Shown here in pieces: positions 49,734 to 61,700 of a DNA stretch of 64,000 nucleotides. The position numbers were made by a program, and so were the translations under genes. Numbering within the stretch: position 1 is the first letter of the stretch; each line of letters opens with the position of its first letter. This stretch comes from G965212005 sp965212005. Its GTDB lineage: Bacteria; Pseudomonadota; Gammaproteobacteria; Porifericomitales; Porifericomitaceae. A model generated the notes under the pieces. The model worked only from the letters and a program-made list of their open reading frames with translations. It was not told the DNA's origin and searched no databases. The stretch spans positions 682,001 to 746,000 of the forward strand of contig OZ243038.1 of the NCBI GenBank assembly GCA_965212005.1. Reading direction: 5' to 3'.

Positions 49734-52700
49734 TCAGTAGCGGACAGAGCCCTCCAGGCCAAATTCATGATCCTCGGCATGCTCGCCGTACAGCTCCAGC
49801 TTCAGGCCATCGCCCCGCCAGGCCGGGCCCAGAACGTCCGTAAAGTCCATCACCATGCGCTGGCGGGCGCCGGCGCTGTCCCAGCCCGGCTGCAGCGCGA
49901 ACCTCACACCACGACCCCACAGACTCGGGGCTATGCCGACCTCCGCGCTTACCTCCCAGGCCTCAAAGTCCGATTCCTCGTGCACCAGCAAGTAATGACC
50001 GTCCAGGCGCAAGCGGGTGCCGCTGCGCGGATTGGCGTATTCAACACCCGCCCCCAGATCCGCGCCCGCGCCGGTCTCAACGTCGCCCAGATCCCAGCGC
50101 AGACCCAGCTCAAAGCGCTGGCCAAAGCGCCCACCGCGCGCCGACGCCGCCCCGTGGCGATTGCCTGCCAGCGCCATGCGCAGGCGATGCGCGCGGGTGG
50201 TCACCGACGACAGGTTCTGCTCGCTGTCTGACTCTATCTCAACCGTCAACGCGCTGGCCTTTAACGCCACGTCCGCGCGGCCCCCGGACCACAGCTTGCC
50301 GCGCGCGCCCAGCGCCGCCGTTTGCATTTCCACGTCTGTTTTCCTGCTCTCCCCGCTATCGGTGATTTCAGACTCGCCCAAGCCGTAGCCCACCAGGCCC
50401 CATAAACTCAAGCCGGCGTGCGGCTGCCACTGCACGTAAGGCAAGATACTGGTCAGCTCAGTCTCCACCTCGCCATCGGCAATCGCGGCGCTGCTAAAGT
50501 CCGCATCGCCCCTGCTGTGCGAGACCGCAACACCCACCAATGTGCGCCGGCTCGCCCGGTAGTCCAGGCCCAGGTAGCCCGAGACAATATCGCCGTCCAA
50601 CTGGAAGCCATCTTCAGGCTCGCCCTCATAGTTGCCCACCGAACCGCGCGCCCACAAGGTGGTGGCGCCCACGCCGGCGGCGTTGCCCTCATTCAGGCTG
50701 AGCTGAAAAGCACTGCCGGCAAACAGCGCGCCAACGGAGGTCTGCTGGCCGCCGGCGGTAGCCGACACGGGCTGGTTGTCCGGCTCGGCCCCGGCATTGG
50801 CCGCGGCCTGCCCGTTCGTCAGGGACTCAAGGCTCAGCGTGCGACCGCCAAACGTCAACTGGCTGCCGCCGGCGCCGCTGCTAAAGCGTTCATCCAGCAC
50901 CTCCACCGCGCCCGATGCAAACGACCGGCCAAAGGCGCCCAGCGTCATCTCCATCGCCTCGCTGCGGGCGCCTTCGAGCGGCCCGCCTGTGACCTCAGAC
51001 CCAGGCTCCACTGTGACCACCAGCGCCAGCGTCACGGCGGCGGGCGACAGGGCCGAATCCGTGGCCGTGTAGGTGTAGGTCGTTGCCATTTGCTCCGTGT
51101 CCGGCGTGCCGGAAAGCACCCGGGTCATGGCGTTAAAGCTCAGGCCGGACGGCCTGTCCGGCAGGGCGTAGCCGTACGGCCCGGTGCCGCCGGTCACCAC
51201 CGGCAGGGTGAGGTCGGTGATGGCGGTGTTCACCGTGTAAGTCTGTGCGTCAATGGTTGCCCCGCCAAAGCTCAGCGCGCCTGACGATGTGACCGTGATG
51301 GTAAAGGTCTCCGTTACCATGTCATTGACGCCATCGTCGGCGGTGATGGTCACCATCATTGCGACCACCGTCGCATCGGGCGTGCCGGTAATCTGATTTT
51401 GACTCAGATTAAACAGCAGGCCGGTGGGCAAGCCCCGCACCGTTATCGTCGGCGTGTCGGTATCGGTCACCGTGATCATCAGCGGCGTGATCAGCATACC
51501 TTGCACGTAGGTCTGCGAACCGGGGTTGACGATCACCGGCGCGGCGTTGTCGGTGACCGTGACTGCGCCCGTGGTCAAAGGATTAGTACCGGTGTGCGCC
51601 GCGGCATCCACCACGACGCTCAGGTTCAGGTCACTGTCGAGGTCGGCGCCCGCATCCGGGTATGCCAGCACAAGCACTGCCTGAGTACCGGAGCCGGTCA
51701 CCGATTCGACACTGATCATGGCGGCGCCGGGGGCGCCGGTCAGCGTGAACTGCGACGCCGTCAGCGTACCCACGTAGGTGGCGTTAGTGAGCGTTACCGT
51801 TAGCATGGCGCCGTTCAGGTTGGCCTCGGTCAGCGTGGTCGGGGCGGTGGTGGTAATAGTCGCAGTCGGCGCGCCAGCCGCCAGCGGCGTGCCGCTGCCG
51901 GAGGCCGAGTAGGCACCGTCGCCTTCGGCATTGGCGGCGCGCACCTGAACCTCATACGCCGTGTTTGCCGTCAGGCCGGTGATCGTCAGGCTGGTTGCCG
52001 TTCCCGGACCCGGGCTGGCAAGTGCGAATACGTCCACTCCGGTACGAAATTGCACGTCGTAGCGCGTGATCGCCGGGCCGCTGTTGGCCGGTGCCGTCCA
52101 ACTGACGTTCAGAGACTCCGCAGCCGGCGCCACGGTCGGCGCCGCCGGCGCCGCCGGCGGCTCATCGACGTCGCTCACCGTTACCGTTACCGCCGCCTGC
52201 GCCATGGCCGTCGTGCCAACCGTCAGCGACACCATCAGCGTGTAGGACGGGGTGTCCTCAAAATTGATGGAATCGTTGGCCGCCACCGATAACTGGCCGG
52301 TGGACGGATTAATGGCGAAATCGTTGCCGGTATTGCCCGATACGATGGCCCAGGTTTGGCTGCCGGCCGGGAAGTTATCGGGCGCCAGCGGGGTGCCGAC
52401 CGGGGTATTCGCGGCGGCATTCTCGGCCACGCTAAATGTTGCGCCCGGCAGCGACGGCGGGGTGGCCGTGAGCGGGATGGTGGCGGTGTCAAGGTTACCC
52501 GTGCCGCTGTGTGCCGCGTCCAGCACAGTGATGCCGAGCGTGGTATTGGCATCTATGCCGGTGCCGCCGTAGGCCAGCGTCAGCGTCGCCAGCACGGCGC
52601 TGGTGCGTGCGGCCGCGCTCACCGTTACGCCACTGCCGCTCAGCAGCGTCACGGTGAACAGGTTTGTAGCCAGCACGCCCGGGACATACTCGGTGTTGGT

Positions 52701-55700
52701 AAGCATTACCGTCACTGTCGCGCCATCAAGGGTGGCTTCGGTCAGCGAGGACGGGGTGGCAATGGCCGCGGTCGGCGTGGTGGCCGCCGCCCGGGTCACG
52801 GCGAGGTTATAGGTCTGTGTCGTGCCGTCCTCGGCGGTTACCAGCACGGCAATGTCGGTAGCGACGCCTGCGGTCAGCGTAATCGCGGTGCTGGCCGAGC
52901 CGCTGGTCACGGCAGTGCCTTGGACCTCGATGGTGGCGCCGCCATCGGTCGCGGTCGGCGTGACCATGATGTTGGCAACGCTGTTGTCGACGTCCGCGGT
53001 GTAGGTCAAGGTGGCGGGCGCAAAGACCGGGTTAAGCGTGGCGCCGCCGGACAGGGTCAGGGCGGACAAGGTGGCGACGTCGCTCTCGTCGATGGCGGTG
53101 GCCGTCACCGTGCCCGCGTCAAGGTCGCCGGCGTTGGCGTGGGCCGCGGCCGCCACGGTGACGGTGATGTCAAGGTCGGTGTCAAAGTCGCTGGCGGCGC
53201 GGTCAAAGGCCAGCGTCAGGGTGGCTTCGGTGGCACTGTCGCGGACCGCCGTGGCCGTCACTCCGGCGGTGGTGGCGGCGGTGTCGAGCGTGATCGGGTC
53301 GGCGGGCAGTGGATTCCCATAGGTGGTGTTGGTCAGCGTTACCGTCAGCGTGGCGCCGTCCAGGTTGGCCTCGGTCAGCGGGTCCGGGGTGGTGGCGCTG
53401 ATGGTGGCGGACGGCACGACCACCGCATTGACCGTAATCACCAGATCCAGCATGACGCTGGCGGGTGAGACTGCCGCATCGGTCGCCGTGTAGGTGTAGG
53501 TCGTTGCCGCCTGCACCGCATCCGGTGTGCCGGAAAGCACCCGGGTGTCGGCGTCAAAGGCCAGGCCGGACGGCATGCCCGACAGGCTGTAGCTCAGCGT
53601 GCCGGTGCCGCCGCTGGCCGTCGGCAGGGTGAGGCCGGCGATGGCGGTGTTCACCGTGTAAGTCTGTGCGTCAATGGTCTCCCCGCCAAAGCTTAGTGCG
53701 AGCGCCGCCGCCCGGGTCACGGCGAGGTTATAGGTCTGTGTCGTGCCGTCCTCGGCGGTTACCAGCACGGCAATGTCGGTAGCGACGCCTGCGGTCAGCG
53801 TAATCGCGGTGCTGGCCGAGCCGCTGGTCACGGCAGTGCCTTGGACCTCGATGGTGGCGCCGTCATCGGTCGCGGTCGGCGTGACCATGATGTTGGCAAC
53901 GCTGTTGTCGACGTCCGCGGTGTAGGTAAAGGTGCCGGCGTCGAAGACCGGGGTGAGCGTGGCGCCGCCGGACAGGGTCAGGGCGGACAAGGTGGCGACG
54001 TCGCTCTCGTCGATGGCGGTGGCCGTCACCGTGCCCGCGTCAAGGTCGCCGGCGTTGGCGTGGGCCGCGGCCGCCACGGTGACGGTGATGTCAAGGTCGG
54101 TGTCAAAGTCGCTGGCGGCGCGGTCAAAGGCCAGCGTCAGGGTGGCTTCGGTGGCACTGACGCGGGCCGCCGTGGCCGTCACTCCGGCGGTGGTGGCGGC
54201 GGTGTTGAGCATGATCGGGTCGGCGGGCAGTGGGTCCTGATAGGTGGTGTTGATCAGCGTTACCGTCAGCGTGGCGGCGTTCAGGTTGGCCTCGGTCAGC
54301 GGGTCCGGGGTGGTGGCGCTGATGGTGGCGGCCGGCGCGTCGGTGACGGTGATGGTGACGGTGGCCGGCGCGGAGTCCGCATCGCCGTCGTTGACCACCA
54401 GCGAGAACACCAGGTCGCCCGCGCTGTTGGGCGCGGTGAAGGTGGGACTGACCGCGGTGGCGTCGTCCAGGGTGACGTTGGTGCCGCTGTCCTGCGTCCA
54501 GGCATAGCTGTCAATGGCGTCGGCGTTGCCCGGGTCGGCACCGGTGTCCGGGTCGGCGGAGGCGCTGCCGTCCAGCGTCACGGTCGCGCTCAGCGCCACC
54601 GTCTGGTCATCGCCGGCATCGGCGGTGGGCGCGTCATTGGCGCCGGTGATGGTGATGGTGACGTCCGTGATCGCGCCCGGGTCGGCCGCGGCGACCACGG
54701 TGAAGACGTCGGTTACCGTTTCACTCGCCGCCAGCGCGTTGGTGGCGGCGTTGGCGTTGTTCAGCGTGTAGGTCCACGCGCCGCTGGCGGCAACGATGGT
54801 GAAGGTGCCGTAGATGCCGTCGGCATCGGTCTGCGCCACGACCTCGGTGCTGCCGCCGGTGTTCGGGTTGGTGACGGTCAGCGTGCCGGTCGCCGTGGTG
54901 GTGGCGGTGTCCTCGGTGACGCCGCCAGTGTCAGCGCCGCCGAAGCTGAGCGCCATTTCCCGGGTCACGGTGAGCGTATAGTCCTGCGCATCGGCCCTCG
55001 GGGCGGTCACCGCCACGGTGATGGTGTTGGCGCCCACGGTCAGCGCGAGCTCCGCGCTGGCTGCACCGCTGTTGACCGGGGTGCCATCGACGGTGATGGT
55101 TGTGCCGGCCGCGGCTGTCGGCGTCACGGTGAGGCCGTCGATGCTGTTGGCCACCGATGCGGCGTAGGCGAAGGTGCCGGCATTGAAGACCGGGTCGAGC
55201 GCGCCTTCGGACAGGCTCAGGGCGCTCAGTCTGCTGGTCTCGTCGATGGCCGTGACCGTCTCCGTGCCGGTGGTCAGGTCGCCGGTGCCGGTGTGGACCG
55301 CGTCCAGCACGGTGACGGTGATTTCGGTGTCGGCGTCAAAGTCGGTGTCGTCGTAGGCGAATTCGATTGTGACCCGCGCGAGAACGCCGCTTGAGGCAGG
55401 GGCAAAGCTGGCGGCGCTGATAGTCAGCCCCGCCAGGCCGTTCACGCGGTAATTGGTGGCATTCTCGATCACACCCGTGCTTGCAACAAAGCCGGTATTG
55501 GACAGCGTAACGAGCACCGTCGTCCCATCCAGGTTTGCCTCGGACAGCACCCCAGGCCCGGACGGAGTGACGACCTGGATGAGTGCCGCCGGCGACGCGC
55601 CCGCCGCGCGGGTTACGGCGATGCGATAGGTTTGCGTTGTCGAGCCGTCCGTGGCGGTTATTACCACGGCAACGTCGGTGGCCGCGCCCGCGGTCAGGGC

Positions 55701-58700
55701 AATCGCGGTGCTGGCCGCGCCGCTGGTCACGGCATTGCCCTGGACGGTGATGGTGGCGCCGCTGATGGTGACGGTCGGCGTGACCATGATGTCGGCAACG
55801 CCGTTGGCCACGTCCGCGGTGTACGCGAACGTGCCGGTGTCGAAGGTCGGGGTGAGCGTGGCGCCGCCGGACAAGGTCAGGGCGGACAGCTTGGCGTTGC
55901 CGGCATCCGGCAGCGGCCAGGGCACCCGCTGGCTGGGGCCGCCGAAGCCAAGAACCCTGGCGTTGCCGCTGGCGGGGTCGATATTCGTGACGCCACCCAG
56001 GTTGAGTAAGGTTCTAAGGATGTCTCCAGGAGCAGGAGCAAGGTTAACGGGGGTCGTACCTTGAAGTAACGTAAAGACCAGCGCCGTGCCGGCGGCGTTT
56101 GCCGAGACCGTGGTGTCTGGTGCGTGTGAGGCCCCTTCCAGGAAGGCACCATTGAGTGAATAGTGAGCCAGATTGAGGGCGCTCCCGGCAAAGTTCGGAT
56201 CGCCGCTCGGAACGATGCTGACCGGCGCGGAGAAGGTCACCGTGACCTCGCTGGGGCCGGTTGCCACCACGCTTGAAATGATGTCCGGGTCCCGCCGGGT
56301 TACGGCGAGATTATAGGTCTGGGTCGTGCTGCCGTCCTCGGCGGTCACCAGCACGGTGATGGGGGTAGCACCGCCCGCGGTCAGGGCAATCGCGGTGCTG
56401 GCCGCGCCGCTGTTCACGGCGGTGCCGTTGACGGCGATGGTGGCGGCGGCATCGGTCGCGGTCGGCGTTACCATGATGTCGACAACGCTGGCGGCGACGT
56501 CCGCGGCGTAGCTCAAGGTGGCGGGCGCAAAGACCGGGTTAAGCGTGGCGCCGCCGGACAGGGTCAGGCCGGACAAGGTGGCGACGCTGCTGGCGGCCCC
56601 GGGCGCCGCCCGGGTCACGGTCACCGTGTAGGTCTGGGTGGTGCTGCCGTCGGTCGCCGTTACCACCACGTCGATGGCGTTGGGTCCCTCGTCCAGATCA
56701 ACCGAGCCGCTGGCCGTGCCGCTGGCTACCGCCGTGCCGGCGACGGTGATGGTGGCGAAGGCATTGGCCACCGTCGGCGTCAGCGTCAGGCTGCTCACGC
56801 TGTTGTCCACTATCGCCGTGTAGCTGGTCGTGGCACTGACAAAGGTCGGCGTCAGCATGCCCGCCGACAGCGTCAGTGCGCTCAAATTGGCGTTGTTGTT
56901 CTCCACCACCGCCGTCACCGGCAACGAGACGACGTTGCCGGTAGCACCGATACGGACTGCCAGGTTCCCCCCGATGCCGGTGTGCGCCGCGGCGAGTATG
57001 GAAAGGGAGATAAAGCTGTCAGTGTCGAAATCAGTCCCGTCGTAGGCCAGCGTCAGCACGGCGTTGGTCGCGTCCGTGCGGCTGACCGACATCACCGTTA
57101 CGCCCGGCACGGTGCCGGTCGGCGTGAACTGGGCGGCCTGCAGCGAGCCGGCTGGCACATATTCCGTGTTGAACAGCGTGACGGTCACCGTCGCCCCGTT
57201 CAGATTGGCCTCGGTCAGTGTGGTTGGATTGGTCGCCAGGATCCTGGCGCTGCCCGCCCCTCCGGACGCCGCCGCGCGGGTCACCGTCACCGTGTAGGTC
57301 TGGGTCGTGCTGCCGTCGGTCGCCGTCACTTCCACGGCGATGGCGTTGGCTCCCTCGACCAGATCAACCCGGCCGCTCGCCATGCCGCTGGCTACCGCCG
57401 TGTCGGCGACGGTGATGGTGGCGAAGGCATTGGCCACCGTCGGCGTCACTATCAGGCTGCTCACGCTGTTGTCCACCATCGCCGCGTAGGTGGTCGTGGC
57501 AGCGTCAAAGTCCGGCGTCAGCGTGCCCGCCGACAGCGTCAGTGCGCTCAAATCCGCGTTGTTGTTCTCCGCCACCGCCGTCACCGTCACGGTGCCGGTA
57601 TCCAGGTCGCCGGTGCCGGCGTGGGCCACGTCCGCCACGGTGACGATGATGTCAAGGTCGGTGTCAAAGTCGCTGGCGGCGCGGTCAAAGGCCAGCGTCA
57701 GGGTGGCTTCGGTGGCACTGTCGCGGACCGCCGTGACCGTCACCCCGGCGGTGGTGGCCGCGGTGTTGAGCGTGACCGGGTTGGCGGGCAGTGGGTCCTC
57801 ATAGGTGGTGCCGGTCAGCGTTACCGTCAGCGTGGCGCCGTCCAGGTTGGCCTCGGTCAGCGAGTCCGGGACGGTGTCGCTGATGGCGGCGGTGGGCGCC
57901 GCCGCCCGCGTCACGGTCACCGTGTAGGTCTGGGTGGTGCTGCCGTCGGTCGCCGTCACTTCCACGGCGATGGCGTTGGGTCCCTCTGCCAGCTCAACCG
58001 AACCGCTTGCCGTGCCGCTGGTTACCGCCGTGCCGGCGACGATGATGGTGGCAAAGGCATTGGCCACCGTCGGCGTCAGCGTCAGGCTGCTCACGCTGTT
58101 GTCCACCATCGCCGCGTAGGTGGTCGTGGCAGCGTCAAAGTCCGGCGTCAGCGTGCCCGCCGACAGCGTCAGTGCGCTCAAATTGGCGTTGTTGTTCTCT
58201 GCCACCGCCGTCACCGTCACGGTGCCGGTATCCAGGTCGCCGGTGCCGGCGTGGGCCGCGTCCGCCACGGTGACGATGATGTCAAGGTCGGTGTCAAAGT
58301 CGGTGCCGTCGTGGGCCAGCGTCAGGGTGGCCTCGGTGACACTGTCGCGGACGGCCGTCATGACCGTCACCCCGGCAGCGGTGGCCGCGGCGTTGAGCGT
58401 GACCGGGTTGGCGGGCAGTGTGTTCACATAGGTGGTGCCGGTCAGCGTCACCGTCAGCGTGGCGCCGTCCAGGTTGGCCTCGGTCAGCGAGTCCGGGACG
58501 GTGTCGCTGATGGCGGCGGTGGGCGCCGCCGCGCGGGTTACGGCGAGGTTATAGGTTTGCGTTGTCGAGCCGTCCGTGGCGGTCACCAGCACATCAATGT
58601 CGGTGGCCATGCCCGCGGTCAGCGTAATCGCGGTGCTGGCCGAGCCGCTGGTCACGGCATCGCCGTTGACGGTGATGGTGGCACCGGCAACGGTCGCGGT

Positions 58701-61700
58701 CGGCGTCACCATGATGTCGGCAACGTTGTTGGCCACGTCCGCAGTGTACGTGAGCGTGCCGGCGGCGAAGTCCGGGGTGAGCGTGGCGCCGCCGGACAGG
58801 GTCAGGGCGGACAGCGTGGCGTCGTCAGCAGCCGGCGGCTCGCTTGTGACAGCCGCCGTCACCCGGTAAGGGCCGGAGCCACGGCTGTTGCCAAATGCGT
58901 CAACACAAAGCAAGTGGTCGCCGGTTTGTGTCGCCGTCCAGGTAATTCGGGAATTTCTACCTCCGGGGAAGTCGTCATTACCCGCAAGTACGCCGCTGGC
59001 ATTATGGCAGGAAAAGTTAGGACTCCCGCTAAAGTCAGCCTGTCCGGGCGGATATAAACCGATGGTAGTATCCAGGTCCAAGCTGCTTCCTGTTCTCTCG
59101 GCATCAAACTGGTAGGCGCCGCCGGATACGAGCGCGACCAAAAATCCGTCCTGGTCACTGTCAGGATTAATAATGCTGTCGAACGTGCCGGGCACCGCGA
59201 GTCTTGTGGTGGTGGTGCCGTCGCCGGGGATGTCCTCGTCGATGGCGGCAACCGTCACGGTGCCGGTATCCAGGTCGCCGGTGCCGGCGTGGGCCGCGTC
59301 CGCCACGGTGACGATGATGTCAAGGTCGGTGTCAAAGTCGGTGCCGTCGTAGGTCAGCGTCAGTGTGGCCTCGGTGTCGCTGCCGCGGGCGGCCATGACC
59401 GTAAGCCCGTTATTGGTGGCCTCGGTGTTGAGCGTGACCGGGTTGGCGGGCAGTGGGTCCGCATAGGTGGTGCCGGTTAGCGTCACCGTCAGCGTGGCGC
59501 CGTCCAGGTTGGCCTCGGTCAGCGAGGCCGGATTGCTCGCGGTGATGGCGGCCGTGGCGGCGGCCGCCACCTCAATGGTGAAGGACTGCATGACCGTGGC
59601 GGGCGGACTTGCCATGTCGGTCGCCGTGTAGGTGTAGGTCGTTGCCGCCTGCGCCGTGTCCGGCGTGCCGGACAGTACCCGGGCGTCGCTGTCAAAGGCC
59701 AGGCCGGACGGCATGTCCGACAGGGCGTAGCTGTACGGCCCGGTGCCGCCGGTGGCCACCGGCAGGGTCAGATCGGTTATCGGCGTACCCATGATGTAAG
59801 TCTGATTGGTGATGGTCGCCCCGCCAAAGCCCAGCGGCGCCGCCGTTACTTCAACGGCCACGGACAACGCCGGGCTGGTCTGGGTCGCGGTCATGACCGT
59901 CAGGGTAAAGGCCAGGGTTTCGGGCGATGCGGGCGCCGTGAACGTAACTTCTGCGGTGGTGGCATCGGGCGCGAGGGTCACCGTGGTGCCGCCGGTCTGC
60001 GCCCAGGCGTAACCCGTAATCGGGTCGTCTTCCGGGTCGCTGCCGGCGCCGCTGAGAGTGACCGTGGTGCTCGCTTCCGCAGTTCCGCCGCCGTCAATGC
60101 CGTTGACCATGGCGGTGGCGGTGGGCGGGTCGTCGGGGAAGGAGCCAGCAGGGAGGGTGATGCGGACGGTGCTCGTGATTTCAAGGGCACCGAGGGTCGT
60201 GATGATGACGCCGGAGTCGGGGACCCCTTGGCTGGGGCTGAGGGATCTGGTGAACGGACGGCTGTTGTCTATCTGGTAGCTCCAGGCGCCGGTCACGGAG
60301 TCAACGGTCAGCGCGCCAAAGAAGGTATCGGTTTCAATGCGATGGCTGGGGGTTACGCCGGGCGGGACATTGGAGACCACCAGCGTGCCGCTGGCGGTGC
60401 CGCCGCTAACGGTGTCGCCGGCGGCGTCTATGACGAGGGGGGTGGCGGTGCCGGTAAGGTCACCGCCGACAGTCGGCACCGGTGCCGGTGCCGCCACCTC
60501 AATGGTGAACGCCAGCGTGCCCGTGCCGGGCGGGGAGGCCGCATCGGTGGCCGTGTAGGTGTAGCTCGTTGCCGCCTGCTCCGCGTTCGGCGTGCCGGAA
60601 AGCACCCGGGTGCCGCTGTCAAAGGCCAGGCCGGACGGCATGCCCGACAGAGCGTAGCTGTACGGCCCGGTGCCACCGGTCGCCGCCGGCAGGGTGAGAT
60701 CGGTGATGGCGGCGCCCATGGTGTAGGTCTGATCGTCAATGGTCTCCCCGCCAAAGCCCAGCGCGTTCACCGTGATGCTCACCTGTTCGGTGTCGGAGGC
60801 GCCGCCGGGGTCGTCGGTGACGGTCAGGGTCAGCAGATACTCGGCGGGAGGGGTGGCAGCGGGCACCATCCAGTCAGTGTCGGCGCTCGCGGCGGCGGAA
60901 AACGTGCCGATGCCGCCTGCCGCCGTCCACGCGATCGTCAGGTCGTCCAGCTCGTTATCCGGGTCAGTGATGTCGCTCTCCAGCCGCAGGGTTTCACCCG
61001 CCGACACGGTGCTCCCTTCTACCAGCCGGATGGCCGCATTGGGCCGGGTGTTGACGCCGGTGATGGTGATGGTGACCACCTGCGTCACCGCCACACCATC
61101 GGCGGTGGGCGCGGCGGCGGTAACGGTGAACATATCCTCCACGCTCGCGCCCTCGGTCAGCGCCCGGACTCTCGGAAGGTTGTAATTCAACGAATAGGTC
61201 CAGACGCCGTCGGTGCCGATGGCGAACACGCCGTAGGCGCCGTCGAAGCCGCCGAGAAGGGTCGGATCCACCGGTACAAAGGCCGGTACAAATTCGCTGT
61301 TGCCGCTGGTGGTGGTGATGGTCAGGCGGCCGGTGATCGGGGCGGTCGCGCCCTCGGTGATGGCGCCGGTGGCTACACCGGCGATGCTGGTGGTCAGGGT
61401 GCCGGTGGTGGTGACCAGCAGCTGCGCGACCTCGCCGTCGCCGGCGTTGCTGGAGGCGAACACTCCATACAGATACTCGGTGCCGGGGAGCAGCCCGCTG
61501 TCGGCGTAGGTGAAAACGTCGTCCGCAATCGTGACCACAGCCTCGGCGCCCGGCGGGGCGAACGCACCCAGCGTTGCCGTCTCAGCAGGAAAACCGCGAG
61601 CCACGACGTACCTGTTCACCGCCGTGTCGGTGGCGTCGGTGGGCGCCTCCCAGGTCAGCGTGACACTGTTGTCGGCGAGGGCCGAGGACACCAGGTTCTG